In this document: piece by piece, positions 38,188 to 45,896 of the stretch
Numbering within the stretch: position 1 is the stretch's first letter
How the letters are laid out: each line of letters opens with the position of its first letter
Origin: Micromonospora endolithica
GTDB lineage: Bacteria; Actinomycetota; Actinomycetes; Mycobacteriales; Micromonosporaceae
DNA length: 50,552 bases
NCBI RefSeq assembly: GCF_003626595.1
Contig: NZ_RBAK01000023.1
Location: 1 to 50,552 of the forward strand
Reading direction: 5' to 3'
Notes under the pieces: model-generated
The model's input: only the letters and a program-made list of their open reading frames with translations
Databases searched by the model: none
Told to the model about the DNA's origin: nothing
Made by a program: the position numbers and the translations under genes

Positions 38188-39420
38188 GTGATCGACCGCC
38201 AGCAGGCCGAGCAGCTCGCCGCCGTGTGGGCCCGCCGGGATTCACAGCGCCTGGGTCATGAGTGCCGCGCGTCGGTCGACGAGTTCGACCTGGGCTATGT
38301 CATCTCCTCCACGGTGTCCCCGGACGTCCGCACCGTGCCCGGTGATCTGCCGACGACCGTGGTCGACAAGTGGACCGGCGAGGTGAGCACCTGGCCCCGG
38401 GTCTCCCTGGAACAGGTCGAACGGATGTACCGCCGGAGCCGCCCCGCGGGGCAGCCGGCACCGCGCACCGTGGACCCGGCAAGTCAACTGCTGCGCGAGA
38501 TCCGCCGGCTCCCGACGCCGACCACCGCCGCCCACCTCAACCTCGACGGCCGGCTGCACCGCGCCCAGGGGGCCAAGGGCGACATCGAGCTGCACCATCA
38601 CCCGTTGGTCCGTCGCTACCTCGACGACCTCCCGCCCGGCCACCTCGTCCGGGGCGGGGACCGGCACGCCGAGCTGATCGTCGTCTCCGACGTCCTGCAC
38701 GAGTACGACCACCGCCGCGCCGCCGAGGGCATCGAACCGATGAGCATGGCGGACGCCGAATCGTTACTCGGCAAAGCGCGCTTCGAGGTCTTCCACGTGC
38801 GCGAGGCCGGTGATCGATACGGCGGCAGAATCGAACGAGGCTGCGACTCCTGCGTGAACTTCCTTGTGCACTTCAACCTCCTGCCGTGGGCCGAATTGGC
38901 GTTCACGGCGGAGAGGCGAATTGGTCCTCAGCCGCCGATCCAGCCTGGTCGGTTCCCATCTGAGGTTGCTGATTCGTTGGTAGAGGGAGGCTGGGAGGAC
39001 ACGATGTTCAATGCGGCCCTCGCCGCCGGGGCGATCAGGGAGACGTGCGAACACGTAAGCCAGGTCAACCGCCACGAACCCTTCCCCGCTGCTGAGCAGG
39101 CACTCACTGCCTTTCCTGCCATCGTGAGCGAACGCCGAGGAGCCGGCGAGCAGGTCTGGATCAGTGGCTTCACCACCAATCCGCTCCACAGCGCCCAAAC
39201 GGCTGACACCCTTGCGGACTTCGCTGAGGTCCTCGGCCACCGGCTGTTCCCGTTCGGCTCCGAATTCGGCGAGAGCATCATCGCCGTGGATGAGCGGGGG
39301 CGGATCTTCGCGTTGGACCAGGCCGGCGAGTGGTTCCTCGGCGCGGACGTCGACGCCGCCCTCATCACCCTCCTGCTGGGCCGGGCCCCGGCCCGGGTAC
39401 GCGACGACGGCACCTGGTGA
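38188..39420 (+). CDS. YwqJ-like deaminase and SUKH-3 domain fusion
   Basis: A 410-aa protein with GTG start. Residues 1-82 (VDEFDLGYVISSTV, VVDKWTGEVSTWPRV) resemble a YrhB/Imm35-like immunity domain. Residues 95-235 match YwqJ-related putative deaminases: HAE at 160-162 and C219-x-x-C222 (GCDSC) would bind zinc, with LIVVSDVLHEYDHRR between them. Residues 254-410 match SUKH-3 (GRFPSEVADSLVEGGWE, then LFPFGSEFGESIIAVDERGR). A protein mixing a toxin-type deaminase with immunity-type domains is probably cytoplasmic and protective or regulatory. Domain names are from recalled motifs. G+C is lower after about 38760. Confidence 0.75.
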   Translation: MIDRQQAEQLAAVWARRDSQRLGHECRASVDEFDLGYVISSTVSPDVRTVPGDLPTTVVDKWTGEVSTWPRVSLEQVERMYRRSRPAGQPAPRTVDPASQLLREIRRLPTPTTAAHLNLDGRLHRAQGAKGDIELHHHPLVRRYLDDLPPGHLVRGGDRHAELIVVSDVLHEYDHRRAAEGIEPMSMADAESLLGKARFEVFHVREAGDRYGGRIERGCDSCVNFLVHFNLLPWAELAFTAERRIGPQPPIQPGRFPSEVADSLVEGGWEDTMFNAALAAGAIRETCEHVSQVNRHEPFPAAEQALTAFPAIVSERRGAGEQVWISGFTTNPLHSAQTADTLADFAEVLGHRLFPFGSEFGESIIAVDERGRIFALDQAGEWFLGADVDAALITLLLGRAPARVRDDGTW

Positions 39421-39447
39421 CGTGTCCCGCCCACCCTTACCCCCCGC

Positions 39448-39505
39448 TTGTTAATAAGGGGCCCTTCCTCTACACCAGGCGTTAAAAGGGTGCCCTTCCT
39501 TACAA
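39448..39505. repeat. Palindrome-rich repeat, copy A
   Basis: About 58 bases containing two related units, TTAATAAGGGGCCCTTCCTC and TTAAAAGGGTGCCCTTCCTT. The reverse complement of copy B (43805-43858) matches it closely. It lies between convergent stops, and the aldehyde dehydrogenase stop codon falls inside it. The GGGCCC palindromes may make it a bidirectional terminator. Confidence 0.8.
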
Positions 39506-40939
39506 CTCAAGGGCGGTGAGGACGAGGACTCTCGGATCGGTGTAGTCGTCCATCGCGCTGCGCAGGCCCTCGCGGCCGACACCGCTGCCCTTGAATCCGC
39601 CGTACGGCATCTGGTCGGCCCGGTACGACGGGACGTCGCCGACGATCACCCCGCCCACCTCCAGTGCCCGGTGCGCGGCGAAGGCGACGTCCACCCGGTG
39701 CGTGAAGACACCCGCCTGCAACCCGTACGCCGAGTCGTTGACCGCCGCGAACGCGGCCCGGTCGTTCTCCACCCGGGCGACGACCAGCACCGGCCCGAAG
39801 ACCTCCTCGGCGCAGACCTTGGCGTCGGCGGGTACTCCGGTGAGGACGGTCGGCGGGTAGGTGGCGCCCTCGCGCCGGCCGCCCACCTCGATGGTGGCAC
39901 CGGCGGTGACCGCCTCGTCGACCCACGACTCGACCCGCCGTGCCGCGTCCTCCGACACCATCGGCCCGACGTCGGTCGACGGGTCGGACGGGTCGCCGGT
40001 GCGCAACTCCTGGACGGCGGCGACCAGCCGGGGCAGGAACGCGTCGTAGAGCCACTCGTGCACGAAGACCCGCTGCACCGCGATGCACGACTGGCCGGCC
40101 TGGTAGTTGGAGAACAGCGCGATGCGGTGCGCGGCGAAGGTGAGGTCTTCGCCGGTGTTCCAGTCCTCGCAGATCACCGCCGCCGCGTTGCCGCCCAGTT
40201 CCAGGGTGACGTGTTTCTCCGGTACCGCGCGGCGGATGGCCGCGCCGACCGGGCCGGAGCCGGTGAACGACACCACCGGCAGGCGTGGGTCGGCGACGAG
40301 GCCGGCGGCGCGTTCGTTGGGCAGCGGCAGCACCGAGAACATGCCCTCGGGCAGGTCGGTCTCGGCGAGCAGGTCGCCGAGCAGCAGCGCGGACAGCGGG
40401 GTGGCCGGCGCCGGCTTGACGATGATCGGCGCACCGACGGCGATGGCCGGGGCGACCTTGTGCGCGACCAGGTTGAGCGGGAAGTTGAACGGCGTGATCC
40501 CCAGGACGGGACCCCTCGGTACCCGCCGGACCAGGGCGATCCGGCCGGTGGCCGCCGGGTCGGTGTCGAGGCGTTGTAGCTCGCCGGAGAAGCGGCGGGC
40601 CTCCTCGGCTGCCCAGCGGAAGGTGGAGACGGCCCGGCCGACCTCGGCCCGGGCCCACTTGACCGGTTTGCCGTTCTCGGCGGTGATCAGCGCCGCGATC
40701 TCGTCGGCCCGCTCGGCCAGGCGGCGGGAGACGTGGTCCAGGGCCGCCGCGCGGGCGTGCGCGGGCAGGGCCGCGGCCTCCGCGGCCACTCCGGCGGCTG
40801 CCGCGACGGCGGCTTCGACCTGGTCGGCCGTGGCCACGGTGGTACGACCGACAGCCCGCCCGTCGTACGGGTGGTGGACGGTCGACTCCCCCTCGCCGTG
40901 CACCGGACGGGAGGCGACGTAGAAGGCGGTGGGCTCCAC
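39500..40939 (-). CDS. NAD(P)-dependent aldehyde dehydrogenase
   Basis: A 479-aa ALDH-superfamily enzyme with GTG start. The catalytic cysteine is C285 (YQAGQSCIAVQRV) and the general base E247 (VTLELGG). The cofactor loop is FTGSGPVG. NFPLNLVAHKVAPAI and KGSGVGREGL are family hallmarks. The sequence style is closer to lactaldehyde/phosphonoacetaldehyde/GAPN-like ALDHs than to classical betaine aldehyde types. Being divergent from patD-gabT, it may oxidise succinate semialdehyde produced by GabT, but the substrate is not provable here. Its stop codon lies inside repeat copy A. Confidence 0.92.
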   Translation of the reverse strand: MEPTAFYVASRPVHGEGESTVHHPYDGRAVGRTTVATADQVEAAVAAAAGVAAEAAALPAHARAAALDHVSRRLAERADEIAALITAENGKPVKWARAEVGRAVSTFRWAAEEARRFSGELQRLDTDPAATGRIALVRRVPRGPVLGITPFNFPLNLVAHKVAPAIAVGAPIIVKPAPATPLSALLLGDLLAETDLPEGMFSVLPLPNERAAGLVADPRLPVVSFTGSGPVGAAIRRAVPEKHVTLELGGNAAAVICEDWNTGEDLTFAAHRIALFSNYQAGQSCIAVQRVFVHEWLYDAFLPRLVAAVQELRTGDPSDPSTDVGPMVSEDAARRVESWVDEAVTAGATIEVGGRREGATYPPTVLTGVPADAKVCAEEVFGPVLVVARVENDRAAFAAVNDSAYGLQAGVFTHRVDVAFAAHRALEVGGVIVGDVPSYRADQMPYGGFKGSGVGREGLRSAMDDYTDPRVLVLTALEL

Positions 40940-40991
40940 AGGGAGCAGCGTAGACGACGGACTGGCCGACGGAAACAGTCGCCTCAGGCCT

Positions 40992-41027
40992 TGTCTGCCG
41001 CGAATTCAGTAGCGAAGATGGCAGACA
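40992..41027. promoter_or_regulatory. Inverted repeat TGTCTGCC-N20-GGCAGACA
   Basis: Eight-base perfect inverted repeat (40992-40999 with 41020-41027) in the 143-base divergent region between the two aldehyde dehydrogenase genes. Spacing of the half-site centres is 28 bases. It is a plausible operator for a regulator controlling both directions; no regulator gene is adjacent. Confidence 0.45.
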
Positions 41028-41082
41028 TAGTGCGAGAACCGCCGACGACCGCGCCCCCGGAACCCCTCGGAGTGATCCCGTC

Positions 41083-42519
41083 ATGAGCGACCAGCAGCAG
41101 CTGCGCAACTTCGTCAACGGCGCGTACGTCGAGCCGGCCGACGGCGGCTACGCCGACCTGATCGACCCGTGCACCGGGGAGGTGTTCGCGCGGGCCCCGG
41201 TGTCCGGCGCCGCCGACGTCGACGCGGCGATGCGGGCCGCCGCGACCGCCTTCGAGAGCTGGCGGGACACCACGCCCGGGGAGCGGCAGAAGGCGCTGCT
41301 CAAGCTGGCGGACGCGGTCGAGTCCCGGGCGGCCGAGCTGGTCGACGCGGAGGTCCGCAACACCGGCAAGCCGCGCCAGCTCACCGCCGAGGAGGAGCTG
41401 CCGCCGGCGGTGGACCAGTTCCGGTTCTTCGCCGGCGCCGCGCGGCTGCTGGAGGGCCGCTCGGCGGGTGAGTACATGGCCGGGCACACCTCCTACGTGC
41501 GGCGTGAGCCGATCGGTGTCTGCGCCCAGGTCACCCCGTGGAACTACCCGCTGATGATGGCGGTCTGGAAGATCGCCCCGGCGCTGGCCGCCGGTAACAC
41601 GGTGGTGCTGAAGCCGTCGGACACCACGCCGGTGTCGACCCTGCTGCTGGCCGAGATCGCGGCGGAGTTCTTCCCGCCGGGCGTCTTCAACGTGGTCTGC
41701 GGCGACCGGGACACCGGTCGTACGCTCGTCTCGCACCCGACCCCGCAGCTGGTGTCGATCACCGGCTCGACCCGCGCGGGCATGGAGGTCGCCGCCGCGG
41801 CGGCGCCGGACCTGAAGCGGACGCACCTGGAGCTGGGCGGCAAGGCCCCCGTGGTCATCTTCGACGACGCCGACATCGAGGCGGTGGCCGAGGCGATCGC
41901 GACGGGCGGCTACTTCAACGCCGGGCAGGACTGCACCGCGGCGACCCGGGTGCTGGCCGGCCCCGGGATCCACGACGACTTCGTGGCGGCCCTGGCCGAG
42001 CAGGCCCGCAACACGAAGACCGGCGCGCCGGACGACGAGGACGTGCTGTACGGGCCGCTGAACAACGCCAACCAGCTCGCCCGGGTCAGCGGTTTCGTGG
42101 ACCGCCTGCCGGACCACGCGGACGTGCGGACCGGCGGATCCCGGCTCGGCGAACGCGGCTACTTCTACGCCCCCACGGTGGTCTCCGGCGTCCGCCAGGA
42201 CGACGAGATCATCCGCGACGAGGTGTTCGGCCCGGTCATCACCGTGCAGCGCTTCTCCGACGAGGACGAGGCGGTGCGCTGGGCGAACGGCGTCGAGTAC
42301 GGCCTGTCGGCCTCGGTGTGGACGAAGGACCACGGGCGGGCGATGCGGATGACCCGCCGGCTCGACTTCGGCTGCGTCTGGGTGAACACCCACATCCCGT
42401 TCGTCTCCGAGATGCCGCACGGCGGCTTCAAGCACTCCGGGCACGGCAAGGACCTGTCGGTCTACAGCCTGGAGGACTACACCCGGATCAAGCACGTCAT
42501 GCACCACATCGAGGGCTGA
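41083..42519 (+). CDS. patD: Gamma-aminobutyraldehyde dehydrogenase
   Basis: Oxidises 4-aminobutyraldehyde (from putrescine) to GABA with NAD. The 478-aa protein starts with ATG. Catalytic C284 (FNAGQDCTAATR) and E250 (THLELGGKAPV) are present. The sequence closely follows E. coli PatD (e.g. DQFRFFAGAAR, AGEYMAGHTS, WVNTHIPFVSEMPHGG, SLEDYTRIKHVM). The next gene, gabT, starts five bases after its stop, so putrescine-derived GABA can be passed on. Confidence 0.93.
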   Translation: MSDQQQLRNFVNGAYVEPADGGYADLIDPCTGEVFARAPVSGAADVDAAMRAAATAFESWRDTTPGERQKALLKLADAVESRAAELVDAEVRNTGKPRQLTAEEELPPAVDQFRFFAGAARLLEGRSAGEYMAGHTSYVRREPIGVCAQVTPWNYPLMMAVWKIAPALAAGNTVVLKPSDTTPVSTLLLAEIAAEFFPPGVFNVVCGDRDTGRTLVSHPTPQLVSITGSTRAGMEVAAAAAPDLKRTHLELGGKAPVVIFDDADIEAVAEAIATGGYFNAGQDCTAATRVLAGPGIHDDFVAALAEQARNTKTGAPDDEDVLYGPLNNANQLARVSGFVDRLPDHADVRTGGSRLGERGYFYAPTVVSGVRQDDEIIRDEVFGPVITVQRFSDEDEAVRWANGVEYGLSASVWTKDHGRAMRMTRRLDFGCVWVNTHIPFVSEMPHGGFKHSGHGKDLSVYSLEDYTRIKHVMHHIEG

Positions 42520-42524
42520 ACCAG

Positions 42525-43796
42525 ATGTCTTCCTCCGAGGAACTGCACAAGCGGCGTGGTTCGGCGGTCGCGCGCGGCGTCGGGAGCGTGATCGCGTCCT
42601 ACGTGGACCGCGCGTCCGGCGGCACCATCACCGACGTCGAGGGCCGGGAGTGGATCGACTTCGCCGCCGGCATCGCGGTCACCACCGTCGGCAACTCCGC
42701 GCCGCGGGTGGTCGAGGCGGTGAAGGCGCAGGTGGAACGCTTCACGCACACCTGCTTCATGGTCGCGCCGTACGAGTCGTACGTGGCGGTGTGCGAGCAG
42801 CTCAACGCGCTGACGCCGGGCACGTTCGAGAAGCGGTCGGCGCTGTTCAACTCCGGTGCCGAGGCGGTGGAGAACGCCGTGAAGATCGCCCGCCATGCGA
42901 CCGGGCGACCGGCGGTGGTGGTGTTCGACCACGCGTACCACGGCCGAACCAACCTGACCATGGCGCTGACCGCGAAGAACATGCCGTACAAGCACCGGTT
43001 CGGGCCGTTCGCCGGTGAGGTCTACCGGGTGCCCATGTCGTACCCGCTACGCGACGGTGGACTGGACGGCGCGACGGCGGCGGCGCGGGCGATCGAGACG
43101 GTGGAGAAGCAGGTCGGCGCGGAGAACGTGGCGGCGCTGCTGATCGAGCCGATCCAGGGCGAGGGCGGCTTCGTCGTACCGGCGGCGGGTTTTCTCCCGG
43201 CGCTGCGCGAGTGGGCGACGGCGGCCGGGGTGGTCTTCGTCGCCGACGAGATCCAGACCGGGTTCTGCCGGACCGGGGACTGGTTCGCCTGCCAGCACGA
43301 GGGCGTCGAACCGGACCTGGTCACCCTGGCCAAGGGCATCGCCGGCGGCCTGCCGCTGGCGGCGGTGACCGGCCGGGCCGAGCTGATGGACGCGGTGCAC
43401 GTCGGCGGCCTCGGCGGCACCTACGGCGGCAACCCGCTGGCCTGCGCGGCGGCCCTGGCGAGCATCGAGACCATGCACGAGCTGGACCTGACCGCCGCCG
43501 CCCGGCGGATCGAGGCGACGATGGTTCCCCGGCTCCGGGCGATCGCCGCGCGCACCGGCGTGGTCGCCGAGGTACGCGGCCGGGGCGCGATGCTCGCCGT
43601 GGAGCTGGTCGCACCGGGAACCCTGACCCCGGACCCGGCCCGCACCACGGCGGTGTCGGCCGCCTGTCACGCCGCCGGCCTGCTCACCCTGACCTGCGGG
43701 ACGTACGGCAACGTACTGCGCTTCCTGCCCCCGCTGGTGATCTCCGACGCGGAGCTGTCCCGCGCCCTCGACATCCTCGACGCCGCCTTCGGCTGA
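42525..43796 (+). CDS. gabT: 4-aminobutyrate (GABA) aminotransferase
   Basis: A 423-aa class III PLP aminotransferase that moves the amino group of GABA to 2-oxoglutarate, giving succinate semialdehyde. The PLP lysine is K270 (TLAKGIAGGLPLAAV), with D241 in VADEIQTGF binding the pyridine nitrogen. NSGAEAVENAVKIAR and GGTYGGNPLACAAAL are typical of GabT. It starts five bases after patD and ends just before repeat copy B. The upstream divergent aldehyde dehydrogenase could complete conversion to succinate. Confidence 0.93.
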   Translation: MSSSEELHKRRGSAVARGVGSVIASYVDRASGGTITDVEGREWIDFAAGIAVTTVGNSAPRVVEAVKAQVERFTHTCFMVAPYESYVAVCEQLNALTPGTFEKRSALFNSGAEAVENAVKIARHATGRPAVVVFDHAYHGRTNLTMALTAKNMPYKHRFGPFAGEVYRVPMSYPLRDGGLDGATAAARAIETVEKQVGAENVAALLIEPIQGEGGFVVPAAGFLPALREWATAAGVVFVADEIQTGFCRTGDWFACQHEGVEPDLVTLAKGIAGGLPLAAVTGRAELMDAVHVGGLGGTYGGNPLACAAALASIETMHELDLTAAARRIEATMVPRLRAIAARTGVVAEVRGRGAMLAVELVAPGTLTPDPARTTAVSAACHAAGLLTLTCGTYGNVLRFLPPLVISDAELSRALDILDAAFG

Positions 43797-43804
43797 GGCG
43801 GTGC

Positions 43805-43858
43805 AAGGAAGGGCCCCTTGTTAACGCCTCGTGTAGAGGAAGGGCCCCTTCCTAACAA
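43805..43858. repeat. Palindrome-rich repeat, copy B
   Basis: About 54 bases with two AAGGAAGGGCCCC-type units. Its reverse complement matches copy A at 39448-39505 along nearly the whole length, so the two copies are in inverted orientation around the aldehyde dehydrogenase/patD/gabT module. It sits between the convergent stops of gabT and the beta-barrel protein gene. Confidence 0.8.
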
Positions 43859-43864
43859 CCAAGC

Positions 43865-44548
43865 TCAGCGCAGCACCTCGACGGTGTTGCGCCGGACCAG
43901 GTTCTTGCCCGGCTCGCGGATCGCCTCCATCGCGGCGGAGTTGAGCAGCACGCAACTGCCGGACGGGCCGGTGATCGTCACGGTCACCGCCTTTCGGTTG
44001 TCCAGGTTCGTCACCCGCAGCCGGGTGCCGACCGGGAACTGCCCGCTGGTCGCGGCCGGCGCGCCGGCCCCGGCGAAGAAGGTGATCGCCCCGGCGCAGG
44101 CCGAGGAGGGCACCGGCCTGGCGGCCGGCGGCGAGGCCGAGCCCGGCCGGGTGGAGGTCGGGTCCGGCGGTGTCGGCTCCGGGGCGGGCCGTTGGCCGGC
44201 GTCGAGCACCTTCACCGTGTTGCGGCGGACCACGTTCTTCCCCGGCTCCCGCACCAGGTCCATCGCGGCGGAGTTGAGCAGCACGCAACTGCCGGACGGG
44301 CCGGTGATCGTCACGGTCACCGCCTTTCGGTTGTCCAGGTTGGTCACCCGCAGCCGGGTGCCGACCGGGAACCGGTCGCTCGTCGCCGCCGGTGCGCCAC
44401 CCTCGGCGGAGAAGGTCACCGGGCCGGCGCAGGCCGAGGCCGGCGCGGGGCCGGTGTCGGCGAAGCCCAGTCCGGTTCCCACCGCCACCGCTGCCGCGGC
44501 GACCGCCACCACACCCGCCGCCAGTACGTGCTTGCGCCGCACCTTCAC
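43865..44548 (-). CDS. Secreted protein with two duplicated barrel-like domains
   Basis: A 227-aa exported protein. The signal peptide covers about 1-30 (KHVLAAGVVAVAAAAVAVG core). Two copies of an 80-residue domain follow, about 38-116 and 149-227, each with a cysteine pair (C40/C88, C151/C199) and the segment PVGTRLRVTNLDNRKAVTVT. This resembles the double-psi beta-barrel of RlpA-like and expansin-like proteins, although the catalytic Asp/His pattern is not clear. A Pro/Ser/Thr linker joins the copies. They are nearly identical at DNA level, which indicates recent duplication. Extracellular or wall-associated role is inferred. Confidence 0.82.
   Translation of the reverse strand: MKVRRKHVLAAGVVAVAAAAVAVGTGLGFADTGPAPASACAGPVTFSAEGGAPAATSDRFPVGTRLRVTNLDNRKAVTVTITGPSGSCVLLNSAAMDLVREPGKNVVRRNTVKVLDAGQRPAPEPTPPDPTSTRPGSASPPAARPVPSSACAGAITFFAGAGAPAATSGQFPVGTRLRVTNLDNRKAVTVTITGPSGSCVLLNSAAMEAIREPGKNLVRRNTVEVLR
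43927..44372 (-). repeat. Near-identical intragenic duplication, 113 bp
   Basis: Positions 43927-44039 and 44260-44372 appear identical except for one base, offset by 333 bases (111 codons). They encode the core of the two barrel domains. Identity at synonymous positions implies recent duplication or gene conversion. Confidence 0.85.
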
Positions 44549-44693
44549 CTGTCACTCCCGTCGTCCGACGACCGCGTCCGTCGCGTGATACGGCGCGGGA
44601 GCGCTACGGGTTCAGCGACACCGGCAGGAAGGTTGCCGATTACCGCAGTAGGGGTCCACTGCTCACCGGCCGGAGCCGCCGCAAACCGGGCCG

Positions 44694-45302
44694 TCAGGGC
44701 ACGTCGCGCCGGACGTACCGGACGGCACCGGCTCCGGCGACGAGCAGGGCGAAGGCCACGAAGACGGCTAGCCCGACGCCCGGCGGCAGGTCGGAGCCAG
44801 CCAGCGAATCGGTTACCCCCCGTGTGGGCGTCATCGCCGCTCGCGAGGAGGCGAACGGTAGCCAGTCCCGCACCCCCTCCAGCGGAGCTACCAACTCCAG
44901 GAGAGCGCCGAAGAGTCGTTCGACGAACAACGGCCAGAGGATCATGAACAGTGCGGTAAGCACCCTGCCGCGGGTCAGCGAGGACACGCCGATCGCCACC
45001 ACCGGCCAGCAGGCCAGGACGACCAGATAGTTGAGGCACGGCTGCCAGAAGGCCCAGGTGAGCAGGTCAGCCGGCACAGCGAGGAGCCTGCCACCGTTCA
45101 ACACCGCCACCGTGAGGACGGCCAGCAGAGCGGTGAACGCACCGACGGCGGCGACCGCCACGGCAGACACGAGAAGCTTGGCCAGGTAGGCCAGTCCCCT
45201 GCTGGGCAGCGTCAGCAGCGTCGTGCGGGCGACGGCATACCGCCGTTCCGCGGCGAGCGCTCCCCAGCCGAGATTGAACAGGAGCGCACCAACCAACGGC
45301 AA
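44694..45302 (-). pseudogene. 5'-truncated ABC-2 type permease
   Basis: About 200 codons encoding five hydrophobic segments and the motif AERRYAVARTTLLTLPSRG, which in ABC-2 permeases follows the first one or two helices. The N-terminal anchor and about 60-80 residues are missing: the frame is closed by a TGA at 45309-45311, only a TTG can start it, and there is no ribosome site. No ATP-binding partner is present. The break coincides with the start of the truncated regulator locus at about 45.3 kb. Confidence 0.65.
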
Positions 45303-45413
45303 GTTACATCAGAAGGAAGGCTCATGTTCCGGTGGATGGCTGGCCGACCGGCGGCTACCCGCCCTTGGCGATTGGGGGTGAGCTGCGTCACGATGGGGCC
45401 GAGGAGGTCGCCG

Positions 45414-45896
45414 ATGGCTGACCCGTGGCTCGCCCTGGAGTTCGGCGCCGATCCGGTGGAGCGGATCGCGCAGGTCGGCGCCGCCCACGAGGCGTTCCTC
45501 GCCGCCGGCACGGCGCCGCAGCGGGTCCGCGAGGTGGTCCGCCGCTCGTGGGAGCGGTCGGTGCTGCTGGACCCGGAGGGCACGCCTCCGGTGGACCTGG
45601 CCGACGACGCGCTGGAGAGCTACCGCGCCGCTCACCCGCTCGCCCGGGTGCTGCCGCTGTTCCGGGACCTGCTCGGTGGGATCGCCCAGGACGGTGCGCA
45701 CCTGATGGCGGTCTGCGACGCGTACGGGCGGCTGCTCTGGGTGGAGGGGCACCCGGGGGTGCTGCGGCACGCCGAGCGGATGAACTTCGTGCCCGGCGCG
45801 CGGTGGGACGAGGCGCACGCCGGCACGAACGCCCCGGGCACCGCGCTGGCCGTCGACCACAGCGTGCAGATCTTCGCCACCGAGCACTCACCATGA
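45414..45896 (+). pseudogene. Truncated GAF-domain regulator before exaC
   Basis: A 160-codon frame with ATG and GAGGAGG seven bases upstream, so it may still be translated. It matches the N-terminal half of actinobacterial GAF/HTH (AcoR-like) regulators that control aldehyde dehydrogenase genes: REVVRRSWERSVLLDPEG, GRLLWVEGHPGVLRHAERM and GTNAPGTALAVDHSVQIFATEH. Full-length relatives continue after EHF with the rest of the GAF domain and a DNA-binding C-terminus. Here the frame ends at EHSP and overlaps the exaC start (ATGA). An internal deletion seems to have joined it to exaC. Confidence 0.7.

Noticed and set aside
39448..43858. Interpretation of the GABA module as a composite transposon
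   Set aside because: No transposase, no target-site duplication seen, and the repeats are short and palindromic, more like terminators or dispersed elements.
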